Source: Arthrobacter sp. NIO-1057
GTDB lineage: Bacteria; Actinomycetota; Actinomycetes; Actinomycetales; Micrococcaceae
Direction: 5' to 3'
Length of the DNA stretch: 64,000 nucleotides
Assembly (NCBI RefSeq): GCF_900094805.1
Contig: NZ_FMAT01000002.1
Location: forward strand, 496,001-560,000
The translations under genes were made by a program, and so were the position numbers. Shown one piece after another: positions 44,111-54,150 of this stretch. The notes beneath the pieces were generated by a model that searched no databases, had not been told where the DNA came from, and worked only from the letters and a program-made list of their open reading frames with translations. Numbering within the stretch: position 1 is the stretch's first letter; every line of letters starts with the position of its first letter.

Positions 44111-45661
44111 ATGGAAGCAGCTAATCCGCGTAAGCAAAGGTTTTTTAGAAAGCGTCGCCTGAAAGTAGAAGACGTCACCGTCGTTGACGACTCAATGCTT
44201 AAGAAGGCCATCGGGGGAACCGTAGTCGGTAACCTCATGGAATGGTACGACGTAGGTGTCTATGGCTACCTAGCCGTCATTATCGGCAAACTGTTCATGC
44301 CAGACACCGTTGATCCAGCAATTCAGACTTTATTCAGCCTCGGTGTTTTCGCCGTGACCTTCGTTGCCCGTCCGATGGGTGGCGTGATCCTTGGTCAGCT
44401 CGGTGACCGCGTCGGCCGACAGAAAATCCTCGTCTTTACCCTGCTGATGATGGCTCTGGCCACCTTCGGTATCGGTATTCTTCCGGATTACTCGGTATGG
44501 GGCGTAGCAGCACCAATTCTGCTCGTAGTTTTGAAGCTGATTCAGGGCTTCTCCACCGGCGGTGAGTACGCCGGTGCTACTACGTTCATTACCGAGTACG
44601 CTCCGGACAAGCGACGCGGTTTCTACGCCTCGCTGCTGGACTTGGGCTCGTACATGGGCTTCGCACTGGGTGCGGCCTTCGTTTCGATCTTGCAGCTGAC
44701 CTTGACCGAAGACGTCATGGAAGGCTTCGCATGGCGTATTCCATTCCTGGTGGCCCTGCCATTGGGTGTTATCGCACTGTGGTTCCGTTCAAAGATTGAA
44801 GATACGCCGGCCTTCAAGGAAGCTCAGGAAGCTGCCCACAAGGCCAGCGATGAAGCTAAGAACTCCGCTGATGCCCCTAAGGGTGTCATCGCCTTGGTCA
44901 AGGCCTACTGGCGTGAACTGCTGACCGGCTTCATCCTGGTCTCGGCGGCAAATACCGCTGGCTACGCACTGACCAGTTACATGCCGACCTACCTGACCGA
45001 GACCCTGCATTACGATCCGGTCCACGGTAACCTGCTGACGCTGCCGATCCTGGTGGGTATGTCTTTGTGCATCCCGCTGACAGGTAAGCTCTCGGATAGC
45101 ATTGGCCGCCGTAAGGTACTGTTTGTTGGTTCGGCCTCGGCCATCATTCTGGCAATTCCAGCATTCTTGTTCATGATGCACGGAGCAATCTGGTCCACCT
45201 TGGTTGGTTTGGCGCTGTTGGCGTTCCCAGTGACCTTCTACGTGGCCAACCTTGCCTCGTCGCTTCCTGCGTTGTTCCCTACCGCGTCACGTTATGGTGG
45301 CATGGGTATTTCCTATAACTTCGCCGTAGCCATCTTTGGTGGCTTCGCACCGTTCATTATGCAGGCACTGGTGACCATGACCTCCTCGTCTCTGGCTCCA
45401 GCGTTCTGGGTGATGGGTACGTCGATCGCTGGTTTCATCGCGATCTGCTTCTTGAAGGAATCGGCACGTAAGCCATTGCCTGGTTCCCTGCCATCGGTTG
45501 CTACCGAGGAGGAAGCCATCGAGCTGGTCAAGACTCAGGAAGAGAACCCCGACCTTGATGTGGAAGAGCTCTTCGAGCAGGTTCCTGCTCTTGAGGAGAG
45601 CTACCAGCAGGAGCTAAGCGATCAGGGCAAGTCCGGTAAGGATATGACCCCGCAGCCCTAA
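44111..45661 (+). CDS. MHS-family MFS proton symporter (ProP/ShiA type)
   Basis: 516 residues, twelve membrane helices. The family signs are NLMEWYDVGVYGYLAVIIGKLF in helix 1, GQLGDRVGRQKILV after helix 2, FSTGGEYAGATTFITEYAPDKRRGF in the 4-5 region and GKLSDSIGRRKVLF at the mid-point repeat. The substrate could be an osmolyte, an organic acid or an aromatic acid. An unusual acidic cytosolic tail of about 70 residues (EEEAIELVKTQEENPD... to the end) follows the last helix; ProP has a coiled-coil tail there, but this one is not a clear coiled coil. ATG 44111 has AGGAG eight bases upstream. The leader is structured. Confidence 0.88.
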   Translation: MEAANPRKQRFFRKRRLKVEDVTVVDDSMLKKAIGGTVVGNLMEWYDVGVYGYLAVIIGKLFMPDTVDPAIQTLFSLGVFAVTFVARPMGGVILGQLGDRVGRQKILVFTLLMMALATFGIGILPDYSVWGVAAPILLVVLKLIQGFSTGGEYAGATTFITEYAPDKRRGFYASLLDLGSYMGFALGAAFVSILQLTLTEDVMEGFAWRIPFLVALPLGVIALWFRSKIEDTPAFKEAQEAAHKASDEAKNSADAPKGVIALVKAYWRELLTGFILVSAANTAGYALTSYMPTYLTETLHYDPVHGNLLTLPILVGMSLCIPLTGKLSDSIGRRKVLFVGSASAIILAIPAFLFMMHGAIWSTLVGLALLAFPVTFYVANLASSLPALFPTASRYGGMGISYNFAVAIFGGFAPFIMQALVTMTSSSLAPAFWVMGTSIAGFIAICFLKESARKPLPGSLPSVATEEEAIELVKTQEENPDLDVEELFEQVPALEESYQQELSDQGKSGKDMTPQP

Positions 45662-45688
45662 GCGCGGCTCTTAATAACTAAATAGTTC

Positions 45689-45724
45689 AGGGGAAGGCCA
45701 CCAAGTTTTTGGTGGCCTTCCCCT
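45689..45724 (+). terminator. Terminator after the MHS transporter gene
   Basis: Perfect 16-bp inverted repeat, arms 45689-45704 and 45709-45724, 28 bases after the stop codon. Confidence 0.88.
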
Positions 45725-45770
45725 TGTGCACCACTGCCCTGCCTGTGGTTGACCGGCCGTGCAGTGGATA

Positions 45771-45807
45771 AAGAAATACCCCGGATCGAAGATCCGGGGT
45801 ATTTCTT
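45771..45807 (-). terminator. Terminator of the sucCD operon
   Basis: Perfect 17-bp inverted repeat, arms 45771-45787 and 45791-45807, loop GAA, 17 bases after the sucD stop on the minus strand; the distal arm ends in an A/T-rich stretch that reads TTTCTT on the minus strand. Confidence 0.9.
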
Positions 45808-45824
45808 ATGCGCTCAGCGTGAGC

Positions 45825-46727
45825 TTAGAGAGCAGCGAAGACTTCGCGCAGCAGTACTGCGGTCTCCGATGGAGTCTTACCGACCTTCACGCCAGCAGCT
45901 TCCAGTGCTTCCTTCTTGGCCTGGGCGGTGCCAGCCGAGCCGGAAACGATAGCGCCTGCGTGGCCCATGGTCTTACCCTCAGGAGCGGTGAAGCCAGCCA
46001 CGTAGCCAACAACTGGCTTGGTGACGTTGGCCTTGATGAATTCAGCTGCGCGCTCTTCAGCGTCGCCACCGATTTCACCGATCATGACGATGGCCTTGGT
46101 CTCTGGGTCAGCTTCGAAAGCAGCCAGTGCGTCGATGTGGGTGGTGCCGATGACTGGGTCACCGCCGATGCCGATGGCGGTGGAGAAGCCCAGATCGCGC
46201 AGTTCGTACATCATCTGGTAGGTCAGGGTACCGGACTTGGAAACCAAGCCGATTGGGCCCTTGCCGGTGATGTTGTTCGGGGTAATGCCGACCAGTGCTT
46301 CACCTGGGGTGATGATACCTGGGCAGTTAGGGCCGATGATGCGGGTGATCTGGTTGCCGTCGGCGTCAACCTTCGACTGTGCCAGAGCCCAGAACTCAGC
46401 GGAGTCCTGTACTGGAACACCTTCGGTGATCACTACAACAAGACCGATTTCAGCCTCGATAGCTTCAACGACTGCGTCCTTGGTGAACTTTGGTGGCACG
46501 AAGACGATCGATACGTCAGCGCCGGTCTCGGCCTTAGCTTCAGCTACGGTGCCGAATACCTTGATGTCCTGGTCGCCGTGGGTGACGGTGGTGCCAGCCT
46601 TGCGGGCGTTGACGCCGCCAACAATGTTGGTGCCAGCCTTGAGCATCAGGGCGGTGTGCTTGGTGCCTTCGCCGCCGGTGATGCCCTGGACGATGACCTT
46701 GGAGTCCTTGTTCAGGTAAATGCTCAT
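45825..46727 (-). CDS. sucD: Succinyl-CoA synthetase (ADP-forming), alpha subunit
   Basis: 300 residues. With SucC it makes succinate and ATP (or GTP) from succinyl-CoA in the citric acid cycle. N-terminal CoA-binding domain: [14 protein letters not shown] near 14, [12 protein letters not shown] near 95-107, [17 protein letters not shown] near 125. The phosphorylated His lies in [13 protein letters not shown] near 245. The start is ATG 46727 ([10 protein letters not shown]), where family similarity begins; the frame is open further upstream through sucC but out of frame with it. It lies 16 bp after sucC. Confidence 0.96.
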   Translation of the reverse strand: MSIYLNKDSKVIVQGITGGEGTKHTALMLKAGTNIVGGVNARKAGTTVTHGDQDIKVFGTVAEAKAETGADVSIVFVPPKFTKDAVVEAIEAEIGLVVVITEGVPVQDSAEFWALAQSKVDADGNQITRIIGPNCPGIITPGEALVGITPNNITGKGPIGLVSKSGTLTYQMMYELRDLGFSTAIGIGGDPVIGTTHIDALAAFEADPETKAIVMIGEIGGDAEERAAEFIKANVTKPVVGYVAGFTAPEGKTMGHAGAIVSGSAGTAQAKKEALEAAGVKVGKTPSETAVLLREVFAAL

Positions 46728-46743
46728 TGTTCGCTTATCCCTC

Positions 46744-47916
46744 TTACTTCGCTGCGTTGGCGAGCTCGGCGGCCTTGTCGGCGCCCTCATCCATGGTTGC
46801 TGCCAGGGTGACCAACGGGTGGTTGGCCTGGGCCAAGATGGCACGACCCTCTTCAACGTTGTTGCCGTCCAGGCGGACAACCAGTGGCTTGTTCGCTGCG
46901 TCACCCAGGGTGTTCAGCGCGCCAACGATGCCGTTTGCGACAGCGTCACATGCGGTGATACCACCGAAGACGTTGACGAAGACCGACTTGACCTGTGGGT
47001 CGTTCAGGATGACGTCAAGGCCGTTAGCCATGACCTCAGCCGAAGCGCCACCACCGATGTCAAGGAAGTTCGCTGGCTTCACGTCGCCGTGGTTCTCGCC
47101 AGCGTAGGCTACAACGTCCAGGGTGGACATAACCAGGCCAGCACCGTTACCGATGATGCCGATTTCGCCGTCCAGCTTGACGTAGTTCAGGCCCAGGTCC
47201 TTAGCCTTGGATTCCAGTGGATCGGCTGCGCCCTTGTCTTCCAGCTCTTCGTGAGCTGGGTGGCGAACCTCAGAAGCGTTGTCATCCAGGGAAACCTTGC
47301 CGTCCAGTGCGACGATGTCGCCGGCGCCGGTCTTCACCAGTGGGTTGACCTCAACGAGGGTTGCGTCTTCTTCCTTGAAAACAACCCAGAGCTTCTGGAT
47401 GGTTTCTGCTACCTTGGCACGCAGTTCTTCTGGGAAGTTTGCTGCCTCAACGATTTCGGCGGCCTTCGCGGGGTCAATGCCTACGATTGGGTCTACAGCG
47501 ACCTTAGCCAGAGCCTCTGGGCGCTCAACTGCGAGCACCTCGATCTCCATGCCACCTTCTACCGAGCACATGGCCAGGTAGTTACGGTTTGCACGGTCCA
47601 GCAGTACCGAGAAGTAGAACTCCTCAGCGATGTCGGCGCCCTGAGCGATCATGACCTTGTTCACGGTGTGGCCCTTGATGTCCATACCGAGAATGGCCGA
47701 TGCGTGCTCAAATGCCTCATCAGCGGTCTTAGCGACCTTTACGCCGCCAGCCTTACCACGGCCACCGACCTTGACCTGTGCCTTTACTACAACTACGCCG
47801 CCGATCTTCTCAGCTGCGGCCTTGGCTTCTTCCGGGGTGTAAGCGACGATACCGGCAAGCACGGGAACGCCGTGTGCCTCGAATAGATCGCGCGCCTGGT
47901 ACTCATACAGGTCCAC
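46744..47916 (-). CDS. sucC: Succinyl-CoA synthetase, beta subunit
   Basis: 390 residues. ATP-grasp domain at the N-terminus ([35 protein letters not shown]) and CoA-ligase domain at the C-terminus ([57 protein letters not shown]). First gene of sucCD. Transcription starts somewhere in the 240 bases between this gene and pcrA. Confidence 0.96.
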   Translation of the reverse strand: MDLYEYQARDLFEAHGVPVLAGIVAYTPEEAKAAAEKIGGVVVVKAQVKVGGRGKAGGVKVAKTADEAFEHASAILGMDIKGHTVNKVMIAQGADIAEEFYFSVLLDRANRNYLAMCSVEGGMEIEVLAVERPEALAKVAVDPIVGIDPAKAAEIVEAANFPEELRAKVAETIQKLWVVFKEEDATLVEVNPLVKTGAGDIVALDGKVSLDDNASEVRHPAHEELEDKGAADPLESKAKDLGLNYVKLDGEIGIIGNGAGLVMSTLDVVAYAGENHGDVKPANFLDIGGGASAEVMANGLDVILNDPQVKSVFVNVFGGITACDAVANGIVGALNTLGDAANKPLVVRLDGNNVEEGRAILAQANHPLVTLAATMDEGADKAAELANAAK

Positions 47917-48157
47917 GGGTTTGTGTCCTTCGTTCGAAGTTCATGCTGACTCGCGGCATGACCATAGACCGAAATCTATGCCATACCTAAGAGAGCGCAC
48001 CGCAACAAACGGACGTCATAAGGCGCCGTAGCCCGTGCGCACCTCTCAGACTATCCCGACTTTCGCAAAGTTCCCACTTTTACAACACGTAGAGAAACTG
48101 TGAAATTACGCCGAGAACCAAGTAAATGTGACGAAGAAAACTCGAGCTTTTGGTTGA

Positions 48158-50533
48158 CTATTCCACGATTTCAAGAGGTGCATATCTGAGCAGTAACCGC
48201 TTTTCAGAATCTGGGAACTGCACCTTAGCCACGGTCTTGTCGCCGGCGCCTTCCAGAGCAATAACAGTTCCCAAGCCAAAGGCCGAATGCTTGACCGTTT
48301 GGCCAACCTTTGGAATGGTGATGTCCTTGTTCTGCACAACACGCTGTTTAGAAACCGGTGCAGCGCTCAGTCCACGTTGCGGCGTACTGCTTGAAGTTCC
48401 TGCGCCCCAATGGCTTCCACGCTCATATCTGCTCGTGGCGAAATTCACCGCAGAGTTACCAAACCCGAAGCCAGAAGACCCAGAACCTTCGCGTTTCCAA
48501 TCAATGAGCTGCCCAGGAATCTCTTCCAAGAACTGGCTCGCCGGGTTGTATTGGGCTTGGCCCCACAGGCTGCGCTGTTCGGCCCGCGTCAGGTACAAAC
48601 GCTCACGTGCACGGGTCAAACCAACATAAGCCAGGCGTCGTTCTTCAGCTAGCTCCTTGTCATCGGTCATGGAACGCTGGTGCGGGAAAACACCGTGTTC
48701 CATACCGGTAAGGAAGACGACGGGGAATTCCAGCCCCTTAGCTGTATGCAAGGTCATCAACGTGACCATGCCTTCTTGGGCTGCCATGGCCGCCCCTTCA
48801 TCGTCGCTGGGCGCTTCAGGGATCTGATCGGCGTCAGCTACCAATGCAACTCGTTCCAAGAAACCCGCCAGTCCACCGTCGGGGTCCTCAATGACATAGT
48901 CCCGGACCACAGCAACCAATTCCGCCAGGTTCTCCACACGAGATTCGTCCTGCGGATCCGTTGATAATCGCAGGTTTTCTAGATACCCGGTCTGTTCAAG
49001 AACCGCTTCGAGCGCTTCAGCCGGACCAGAGCCTTCGGCGACCGTTTGCAGGTCATCGATCAACGAAACAAAAGCAGCGGTCATCTTGATACCGCGGGTA
49101 CCCAACCCGGGGGCTTCATCCGAACGACGCAGAGCCTCCATGAAGGAAATGCGTTCTCGGTCAGCCAAGGCAGCGACGGCGCCCTCGGCACGATCGCCGA
49201 TGCCACGCTTAGGCTCGTTGAGGATGCGACGGACGTTGATGTCGTCCTCGGGGTTCACCAGCACTCGCAGGTACGCCAAGGCGTCCTTGATTTCCTTGCG
49301 GTCGTAGAACCTCGTGCCGCCAACCACGCGGTATTTAAGGTCAACACGCATCAACTGTTCTTCCAATGCACGCGACTGAGCGTTGGTGCGGTAGAAGATT
49401 GCTACATCGCCGGGGCGAACATCATGCTCATCGTTCAGTCGCAGGATCTCCTCGGCGATCCATCGCGCCTCATCGGATTCTGATTCTCCGACGTAGCCGG
49501 TAATGAGTTCGCCATCGCCGCTTGCTGTCCAAAGCCGCTTGTCATTGCGGTCTGGATTGCGTTTGATAACTTCGTTGGCTGCCGAGAGGATCGTCTGAGT
49601 CGAACGATAGTTCTGTTCCAGTTTGATCGTTGCGGCGTTAGGATAGTCTTTTTCGAATTCAATGATGTTACGAATATCGGCGCCACGGAATGCGTAAATT
49701 GACTGGTCGGAGTCGCCCACCACGGTGAGTTCACCAGGAGCGGTGTCTCCCTCGATTCCGGTCAACTCACGGATCAATGAGTACTGAGCGTGGTTAGTAT
49801 CCTGATACTCGTCGATGAGCACGTGACGGAAACGGCGGCGGTAATTATCGGCGACCCGTGGGAATGCGCGGAACATGTAGACAACCTGACCGATCAGGTC
49901 GTCAAAGTCTAGAGCGTTGGCCGAACGCATTCTTAGGGTGTATCCGCGGTAGACCTCGGCAACAGCCCGAGAAAATGGGTCGTTGGTGTTGATCGTCGCT
50001 GCATAGTCCTCATCATCGATGAGTTCGTTCTTCAGCGAAGAGATTTTGTTCGCGATGGCCTTGGGTGTGAATCGCTTAGGATCAATCTCCAAGGACTTCG
50101 CGACCAAGGTAATCAACCGTAGTGAATCGGTTGAATCATAGATGGAGAAGTTCGATTTGAGCCCAATGGTCGCGGCCTCGCGACGCAAGATGCGTACGCA
50201 CGATGAGTGGAAGGTCGAGATCCACATTTTTTTGGCTTGCTCTTCACCGATCAGTTCGCCGGCACGCTCACGCATTTCTACTGCAGCCTTGTTGGTGAAG
50301 GTAATGGCAAGGATCTCGTGTGGACGTGCACGCCCTGTAGCCAGCAGGTAGGCAATGCGATGTGTCAGGACACGAGTTTTTCCTGATCCGGCGCCCGCGA
50401 CAATCAGTAGGGGGCCGCCGGCATAGCGTACGGCTTCTTCCTGCTGCGGGTTCATACCCTGCAGCAGATCCTCTGCGCTTGGCATGACCTGCGGTGTAGT
50501 CTCGGCGGCAAAATCATCAAAAAGAAAATCCAT
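48158..50533 (-). CDS. pcrA: ATP-dependent DNA helicase PcrA/UvrD
   Basis: 791 residues, superfamily 1A helicase. Q motif GMNPQQEEAVRY near 26-37, Walker A AGAGSGKT near 46-53, IAYLLATG and TFTNKAA (motif Ia), DEYQDTNHAQY (motif II), GDSDQSIYAFRGAD (III), EQNYRSTQTIL (IV), LMTLHTAKGLEFPVVFLTG (V) and EERRLAYVGLTRARERL (VI). A Tudor-like C-terminus (VGQTVKHSAFGLGTVIALEGAGDKTVAKVQF) is typical of PcrA. It acts in nucleotide excision repair, mismatch repair and replication restart. Single gene, divergent from the membrane protein gene. Confidence 0.96.
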   Translation of the reverse strand: MDFLFDDFAAETTPQVMPSAEDLLQGMNPQQEEAVRYAGGPLLIVAGAGSGKTRVLTHRIAYLLATGRARPHEILAITFTNKAAVEMRERAGELIGEEQAKKMWISTFHSSCVRILRREAATIGLKSNFSIYDSTDSLRLITLVAKSLEIDPKRFTPKAIANKISSLKNELIDDEDYAATINTNDPFSRAVAEVYRGYTLRMRSANALDFDDLIGQVVYMFRAFPRVADNYRRRFRHVLIDEYQDTNHAQYSLIRELTGIEGDTAPGELTVVGDSDQSIYAFRGADIRNIIEFEKDYPNAATIKLEQNYRSTQTILSAANEVIKRNPDRNDKRLWTASGDGELITGYVGESESDEARWIAEEILRLNDEHDVRPGDVAIFYRTNAQSRALEEQLMRVDLKYRVVGGTRFYDRKEIKDALAYLRVLVNPEDDINVRRILNEPKRGIGDRAEGAVAALADRERISFMEALRRSDEAPGLGTRGIKMTAAFVSLIDDLQTVAEGSGPAEALEAVLEQTGYLENLRLSTDPQDESRVENLAELVAVVRDYVIEDPDGGLAGFLERVALVADADQIPEAPSDDEGAAMAAQEGMVTLMTLHTAKGLEFPVVFLTGMEHGVFPHQRSMTDDKELAEERRLAYVGLTRARERLYLTRAEQRSLWGQAQYNPASQFLEEIPGQLIDWKREGSGSSGFGFGNSAVNFATSRYERGSHWGAGTSSSTPQRGLSAAPVSKQRVVQNKDITIPKVGQTVKHSAFGLGTVIALEGAGDKTVAKVQFPDSEKRLLLRYAPLEIVE

Positions 50534-50607
50534 GATGTAGCCAGTCTACGTGGGGCTGCGGACACTTTCAGTGCCTGTAGAAAAGTACCGGGCTTGGCAC
50601 AGGCATA

Positions 50608-51279
50608 ATGGACTACATGGCAAAGCAGGTCAAGAAATCCAAAGAGTATCGCAAGCCGAATCAATTTAGGGAGCAGCAACTCCCAGCATCAGATTCAGCT
50701 GCAGGTCACCCGGCAGGAAAAACAGTTCCGCAAGAAAACAAATCAAATCCAATGATTCTGATATCGGTTGGTTTGATTGTCTGCCTGGCGCTCTTCGCTT
50801 ACTACCATCTGCTCACCATGGTTCAGATGAAGGATCTGAGCGATTCACTGTCTATGCCAGATCAGCGCATCTTTGGCTACACCATGTCGGACATCGAGGC
50901 CTTGCGTGCCACGATGGATTCAGATGCCGTAGGACAGCTGAATTACCTGCACAAGACCGCTGGCTTCCTCTTCCCCATGTTCACCGTCGTCTTCACCATG
51001 TTGCTCTTCATCCGTTGGATCCCTAATCGTCGAACCCGTTGGTTGGCATGGTTGGCTCCGATAGGTTTTGCGGTGACTGATATTTGGGAGAACTTTTCCA
51101 TCGATGCTTTGTTTACCCACGATCTCAGTGCAGGCGCGGTTTTGTTAGCGTCAATTCTGACTACCATCCGTTGGGCGCTACTGCTCATAACCGCTGGTTT
51201 GGTCATAGGAATGGGTGTCTTCCGCGCGAATCGCGGGCTGAAGGGCAAGTTATTGGCGATTCGTGAGGGCACTGACTAG
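50608..51279 (+). CDS. Four-helix membrane protein of unknown function
   Basis: 223 residues. A hydrophilic, Lys/Gln-rich N-terminal 45 residues precede a hydrophobic helix (NPMILISVGLIVCLALFAYYHLL), an extracellular-type loop, and three helices (FLFPMFTVVFTMLLFIRWI, WLAWLAPIGFAVTDIWENF, TIRWALLLITAGLVIGMGVF). I do not recognise the family. ATG 50608 and ATG 50617 are both possible. Confidence 0.75.
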   Translation: MDYMAKQVKKSKEYRKPNQFREQQLPASDSAAGHPAGKTVPQENKSNPMILISVGLIVCLALFAYYHLLTMVQMKDLSDSLSMPDQRIFGYTMSDIEALRATMDSDAVGQLNYLHKTAGFLFPMFTVVFTMLLFIRWIPNRRTRWLAWLAPIGFAVTDIWENFSIDALFTHDLSAGAVLLASILTTIRWALLLITAGLVIGMGVFRANRGLKGKLLAIREGTD

Positions 51280-51344
51280 TAGGTCAGGTGAAATTTACCC
51301 TCAGCACCCTTGTAAGATAGTGTTGTTGGTGTTTTCACGCCCAT

Positions 51345-51418
51345 GCCTCTGTAGCTCAGTAGGATAGAGCGACCCTCTCCTAAAGGGTAGGCCGTCGGTT
51401 CGATTCCGGCCAGGGGCA
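51345..51418 (+). tRNA. tRNA-Arg, anticodon CCT
   Basis: 74-nt cloverleaf: acceptor GCCTCTG pairs with CAGGGGC (one G-T), D-arm GCTC...GAGC, anticodon stem ACCCT/AGGGT with loop CTCCTAA (anticodon CCT, reads AGG), T-arm GTCGG-TTCGATT-CCGGC, discriminator A. The CCA end is not fully encoded. A terminator follows directly. Confidence 0.97.
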
Positions 51419-51423
51419 CAACG

Positions 51424-51465
51424 AGAGCTTTGCTCCCAGAGGTATTCTGGAGGCAAAGCTCTTTT
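51424..51465 (+). terminator. Terminator after tRNA-Arg
   Basis: 10-bp inverted repeat (51424-51433 with 51453-51462) with a smaller inner pairing CAGA/TCTG, then TTTT. Confidence 0.85.
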
Positions 51466-51502
51466 CGTATCTCACTACTTATTATTTAGCATTCGTGGGT
51501 AC

Positions 51503-51539
51503 AAGTAAGGGTACGTCCTTAATGGACGTACCCTCACTT
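51503..51539. terminator. Terminator downstream of the ROK regulator gene
   Basis: 16-bp inverted repeat with one mismatch, arms 51503-51518 and 51524-51539, 17 bases from the ROK stop codon on the minus strand. Confidence 0.8.
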
Positions 51540-51556
51540 GGCTTAGGCTAAGTGTT

Positions 51557-52786
51557 CTAGCGCAGCAGCAACGCGGTGGCCTTAGGCGACAGTGATGCAT
51601 CCATAACTACGCAAGCACCACCGATGGCGCCAACATTCGAGCCAAGCTCCGAGGTGCGAGTCTCAATTTCATGCACACCGCGTAGCGCGAAGCGGCGTTC
51701 GATGGCCTCGCGGACTTCGTCCTCGACCAATTCGCGAACCTTGTCCCACTGTGGTCCGCCGAAAACAACTTCGCGAACGTCCAACGAGTTAGCCAGCTGC
51801 CCGGCTACTTCGCCAACCATGGTCATTGTCTCGGTGATCAGTTCCTTGGCGACCTTGTTGCCTTCGTTAGCCAACGCGTACAGGCGGTTCATGCCTTCGG
51901 CAAGCTGTTCCGGACCAACGATTTCGTAGGTTGGCAACTCCAGTCCGCGTTCCTTGGCCTGTGCCGAGATGTACTCGTAGGAGGTACCTGCTGCCAAGCA
52001 GTCATCGGCGCCGCAGTCTTCACAGGTGAAGGACTTGTGGCCAGTGGAGTAGTGTCCAATTTCGCCGGCGTTGTTGCTGGCGCCGTGGTGCACGTCGTTG
52101 TTCAGGACAAGACCTGCGCCAAAGCCATGACCACAGTAGATGAAGACGATGTCGTTGTTCTTCTCTTCCTTGGACTGCCACAGCTCACCAACGGCTGAAG
52201 CAATCGTGTCCTTTTCGATGATGACCTGCAAACGCAATAGCTTGCGCAATGGGTTGACCAGTTCAACATCAGCCCATCCATCCAACAGTGGTGGGTTCAG
52301 AACTACGCCATCTTCGACGTTGACTGGACCAGGTACCGCAATGCCGACACCGACGATGTGCTTCTTTGGAATGCGGATTTCAGCGATGAGTTCCTTGACC
52401 GTGGTGGCCATCAGTTGGATGGTCTCGGTAGCAACTTCCAAGTTAGGAAGTTCGATGCGGCGTTCGCGCAATACTTCACCGCGAAGGTTCATTGCAACGA
52501 AGCTCAGTACGCTGGGGTCAAGGTGGATACCAATGGAGACCAATCGGTTGCCTTCAAGCTCCAAAACGGTGCGAGGCTTACCAGGGCCGGAAACAATCGT
52601 GCGGTCTTCTCGAACGATACCATCGTCCAACAAACGACGGACGACATTTGAAATGGTCTGTGGCGACAGACCGGTCGATCCCGCCAGTTCTACACGGCTT
52701 ATCCCTTCAGGCGCGCGTCGAATCGATTCGAGAATAACTGCTTGGTTGAAGTCTCCCAAACGGCCTAAATTTGTACCCCGTCGCAT
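51557..52786 (-). CDS. ROK-family transcriptional regulator
   Basis: 409 residues from ATG 52786, which has GGAG upstream. An N-terminal MarR-like winged HTH (NQAVILESIRRAPEGISRVELAGSTGLSPQTISNVVRRLLDDGIV, about 12-57) precedes the ROK sugar-kinase-like domain (GVGIAVPGPVN, IYCGHGFGAGLVLNNDVHHGASNNAGEIGHYSTG) with the zinc motif CEDCGADDC. It senses a sugar or sugar derivative and usually represses sugar uptake or catabolism genes. No sugar genes are adjacent, so it may act elsewhere. Confidence 0.9.
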   Translation of the reverse strand: MRRGTNLGRLGDFNQAVILESIRRAPEGISRVELAGSTGLSPQTISNVVRRLLDDGIVREDRTIVSGPGKPRTVLELEGNRLVSIGIHLDPSVLSFVAMNLRGEVLRERRIELPNLEVATETIQLMATTVKELIAEIRIPKKHIVGVGIAVPGPVNVEDGVVLNPPLLDGWADVELVNPLRKLLRLQVIIEKDTIASAVGELWQSKEEKNNDIVFIYCGHGFGAGLVLNNDVHHGASNNAGEIGHYSTGHKSFTCEDCGADDCLAAGTSYEYISAQAKERGLELPTYEIVGPEQLAEGMNRLYALANEGNKVAKELITETMTMVGEVAGQLANSLDVREVVFGGPQWDKVRELVEDEVREAIERRFALRGVHEIETRTSELGSNVGAIGGACVVMDASLSPKATALLLR

Positions 52787-52972
52787 TATTGCTCCATTGT
52801 TCTGTAAATTAGATGGATCGATCTTCCTGTTCCAAAATTTTCGTAGCCATGTGTGTTTGGTCTGATTACTGCGAGTAAGGCGACCTTCCACTAGTTACAA
52901 CTAAAAACGTTGGAGATCCAGTTAAGCACGTTACCATCTATAACGCATGGACACACGCGATATTGTGTTTTA

Positions 52973-53383
52973 GTGAAGAAAAATTTGACGATATCAGCAG
53001 TCTGTTTAATCAACAACCAAGGAGAAATCCTCTTGGTGCGAAAACGTGGGACCACAAAATTCATGCAGCCCGGCGGAAAACCCGAGTTCGGGGAATCGCC
53101 GTTACAAACTGTTATTCGAGAAATTCACGAGGAACTTGGCATTGAGTTCTCACCCGAAGAGCTGAAGTTCAACGGCGAATGGATCGGTCCTGCCGCCAAT
53201 GAGGATGAGACATCCATCCATGCTTCCCTATTTACCGCGCACTTTAATGGCACGTTGGAACCGTTAGCAGAGCTAGAAGAACTTTTGTGGATAGCACCCG
53301 CGGACGCCTTAGAGCGCGAGGACTTAGCACCACTACTCCGTGAGCGCGTACTCCCCCAGCTCATCGAGGGAACGGTCTCCTAA
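52973..53383 (+). CDS. Nudix hydrolase
   Basis: 136 residues from GTG 52973 (VKKNLTISAVCLIN); an upstream TTG at 52910 has no ribosome site. The Nudix box matches the consensus exactly: G, five residues, E, seven residues, REIHEELGI (residues about 34-56). LVRKRGTTKFMQPGG precedes it. The substrate is a nucleoside diphosphate linked to another moiety and is not readable. GTG 52973 sits six bases after TATTGT, a fitting -10, so the mRNA may be leaderless. Confidence 0.85.
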   Translation: MKKNLTISAVCLINNQGEILLVRKRGTTKFMQPGGKPEFGESPLQTVIREIHEELGIEFSPEELKFNGEWIGPAANEDETSIHASLFTAHFNGTLEPLAELEELLWIAPADALEREDLAPLLRERVLPQLIEGTVS

Positions 53384-53425
53384 GCACGGACAAGTACTGT
53401 GGAGCCCGGGATCGAAACGGTTATT

Positions 53426-53920
53426 CTAGCTTGCTTGCAGGAACTCATCCCAAGCCGCGTCGATATGTTGGAGACCTGAAACTAGGTGGCCTCCCATCCG
53501 CGGGCGATGTGGGGTGATGCGAAGCTGCCAGCCTAGCTGTGAGAGCATCTTGTCAGCTTTTCGACTATTGCAGTGCAGGCAGGCCGCAACCAGGTTCTCC
53601 CAGGTGTTTTTGCCTCCCCTGCTGCGCGGAATAATATGATCGATGGTGTTTGCTGATTTTCCGCAGTAAGCACAGGTATAAGCATCACGACGCAAAACGC
53701 CCCTACGCGTGACATGAAGCATGTCGCGGTAGGGGCGTCGTACATAACGTTTTAAAACGATGACAGTTGGTCTGGGTAACTGTCCGTGGGAACTACGAAC
53801 TGGTGAGTCGTCATCCTGGAGAACAATGGTCGCCTTATCGGCCATCACCATCACCAATGCACGCCGAAAAGTCACGACGGCTAAGGGCTCATATCCTGCG
53901 TTTAATACCAGTGTTCTCAT
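53426..53920 (-). CDS. HNH endonuclease
   Basis: 164 residues from ATG 53920 (MRTLVLNAGYEPLAVV). The zinc/HNH domain is near 85-130: CAYCGKSANTIDHIIPRSRGGKNTWENLVAACLHCNSRKADK, with CxxC pairs, the DHxxP core and the Asn. This type is common as single genes in actinobacterial chromosomes; no methylase or toxin partner is adjacent. Biological role unknown. Confidence 0.88.
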   Translation of the reverse strand: MRTLVLNAGYEPLAVVTFRRALVMVMADKATIVLQDDDSPVRSSHGQLPRPTVIVLKRYVRRPYRDMLHVTRRGVLRRDAYTCAYCGKSANTIDHIIPRSRGGKNTWENLVAACLHCNSRKADKMLSQLGWQLRITPHRPRMGGHLVSGLQHIDAAWDEFLQAS

Positions 53921-54098
53921 TTGTCGTACTACCTTCTTGAACCGATAGCTGCCATCTGGCATTGATGGAGCTCGCGTTCTGATCGGAGTGTCTCTAACCG
54001 CTAGCCTATGCGATCATGTGGCTGGTTGGTGAGCATCTGACAAAGAAATCAAGTGTTTTTCACTGTTTTGACTCATACAGTTAACTTGCTTAAACGAA
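53921..54098. other. Intergenic region upstream of the HNH gene
   Basis: About 180 bases between two minus-strand genes. It holds the HNH promoter (not placed) and, at its end, the NlpC/P60 terminator. Nothing else stands out. Confidence 0.4.
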
Positions 54099-54136
54099 CA
54101 TAGGCCATCGAACGATTATTCGTTCGATGGCCTATG
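54099..54136. terminator. Terminator of the NlpC/P60 gene
   Basis: Perfect 16-bp inverted repeat, arms 54099-54114 and 54121-54136, 6-nt loop, followed on the minus strand by TTCGTTT. Confidence 0.88.
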
Positions 54137-54150
54137 AAAAGCTGTGTAGC

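Noticed and set aside
45759-46811. 350-residue open frame on the plus strand
   Set aside because: Antisense to sucD and running through the sucD terminator; no ribosome site and no plausible protein.
46720-47886. 388-residue open frame on the plus strand
   Set aside because: It lies antisense to sucC, which is unmistakable. The frame is open only because of codon bias, and the translation has no family resemblance.
47917-48157. Terminator or small RNA between sucC and pcrA
   Set aside because: No convincing inverted repeat or conserved motif; probably only the sucC promoter region and the end of pcrA.
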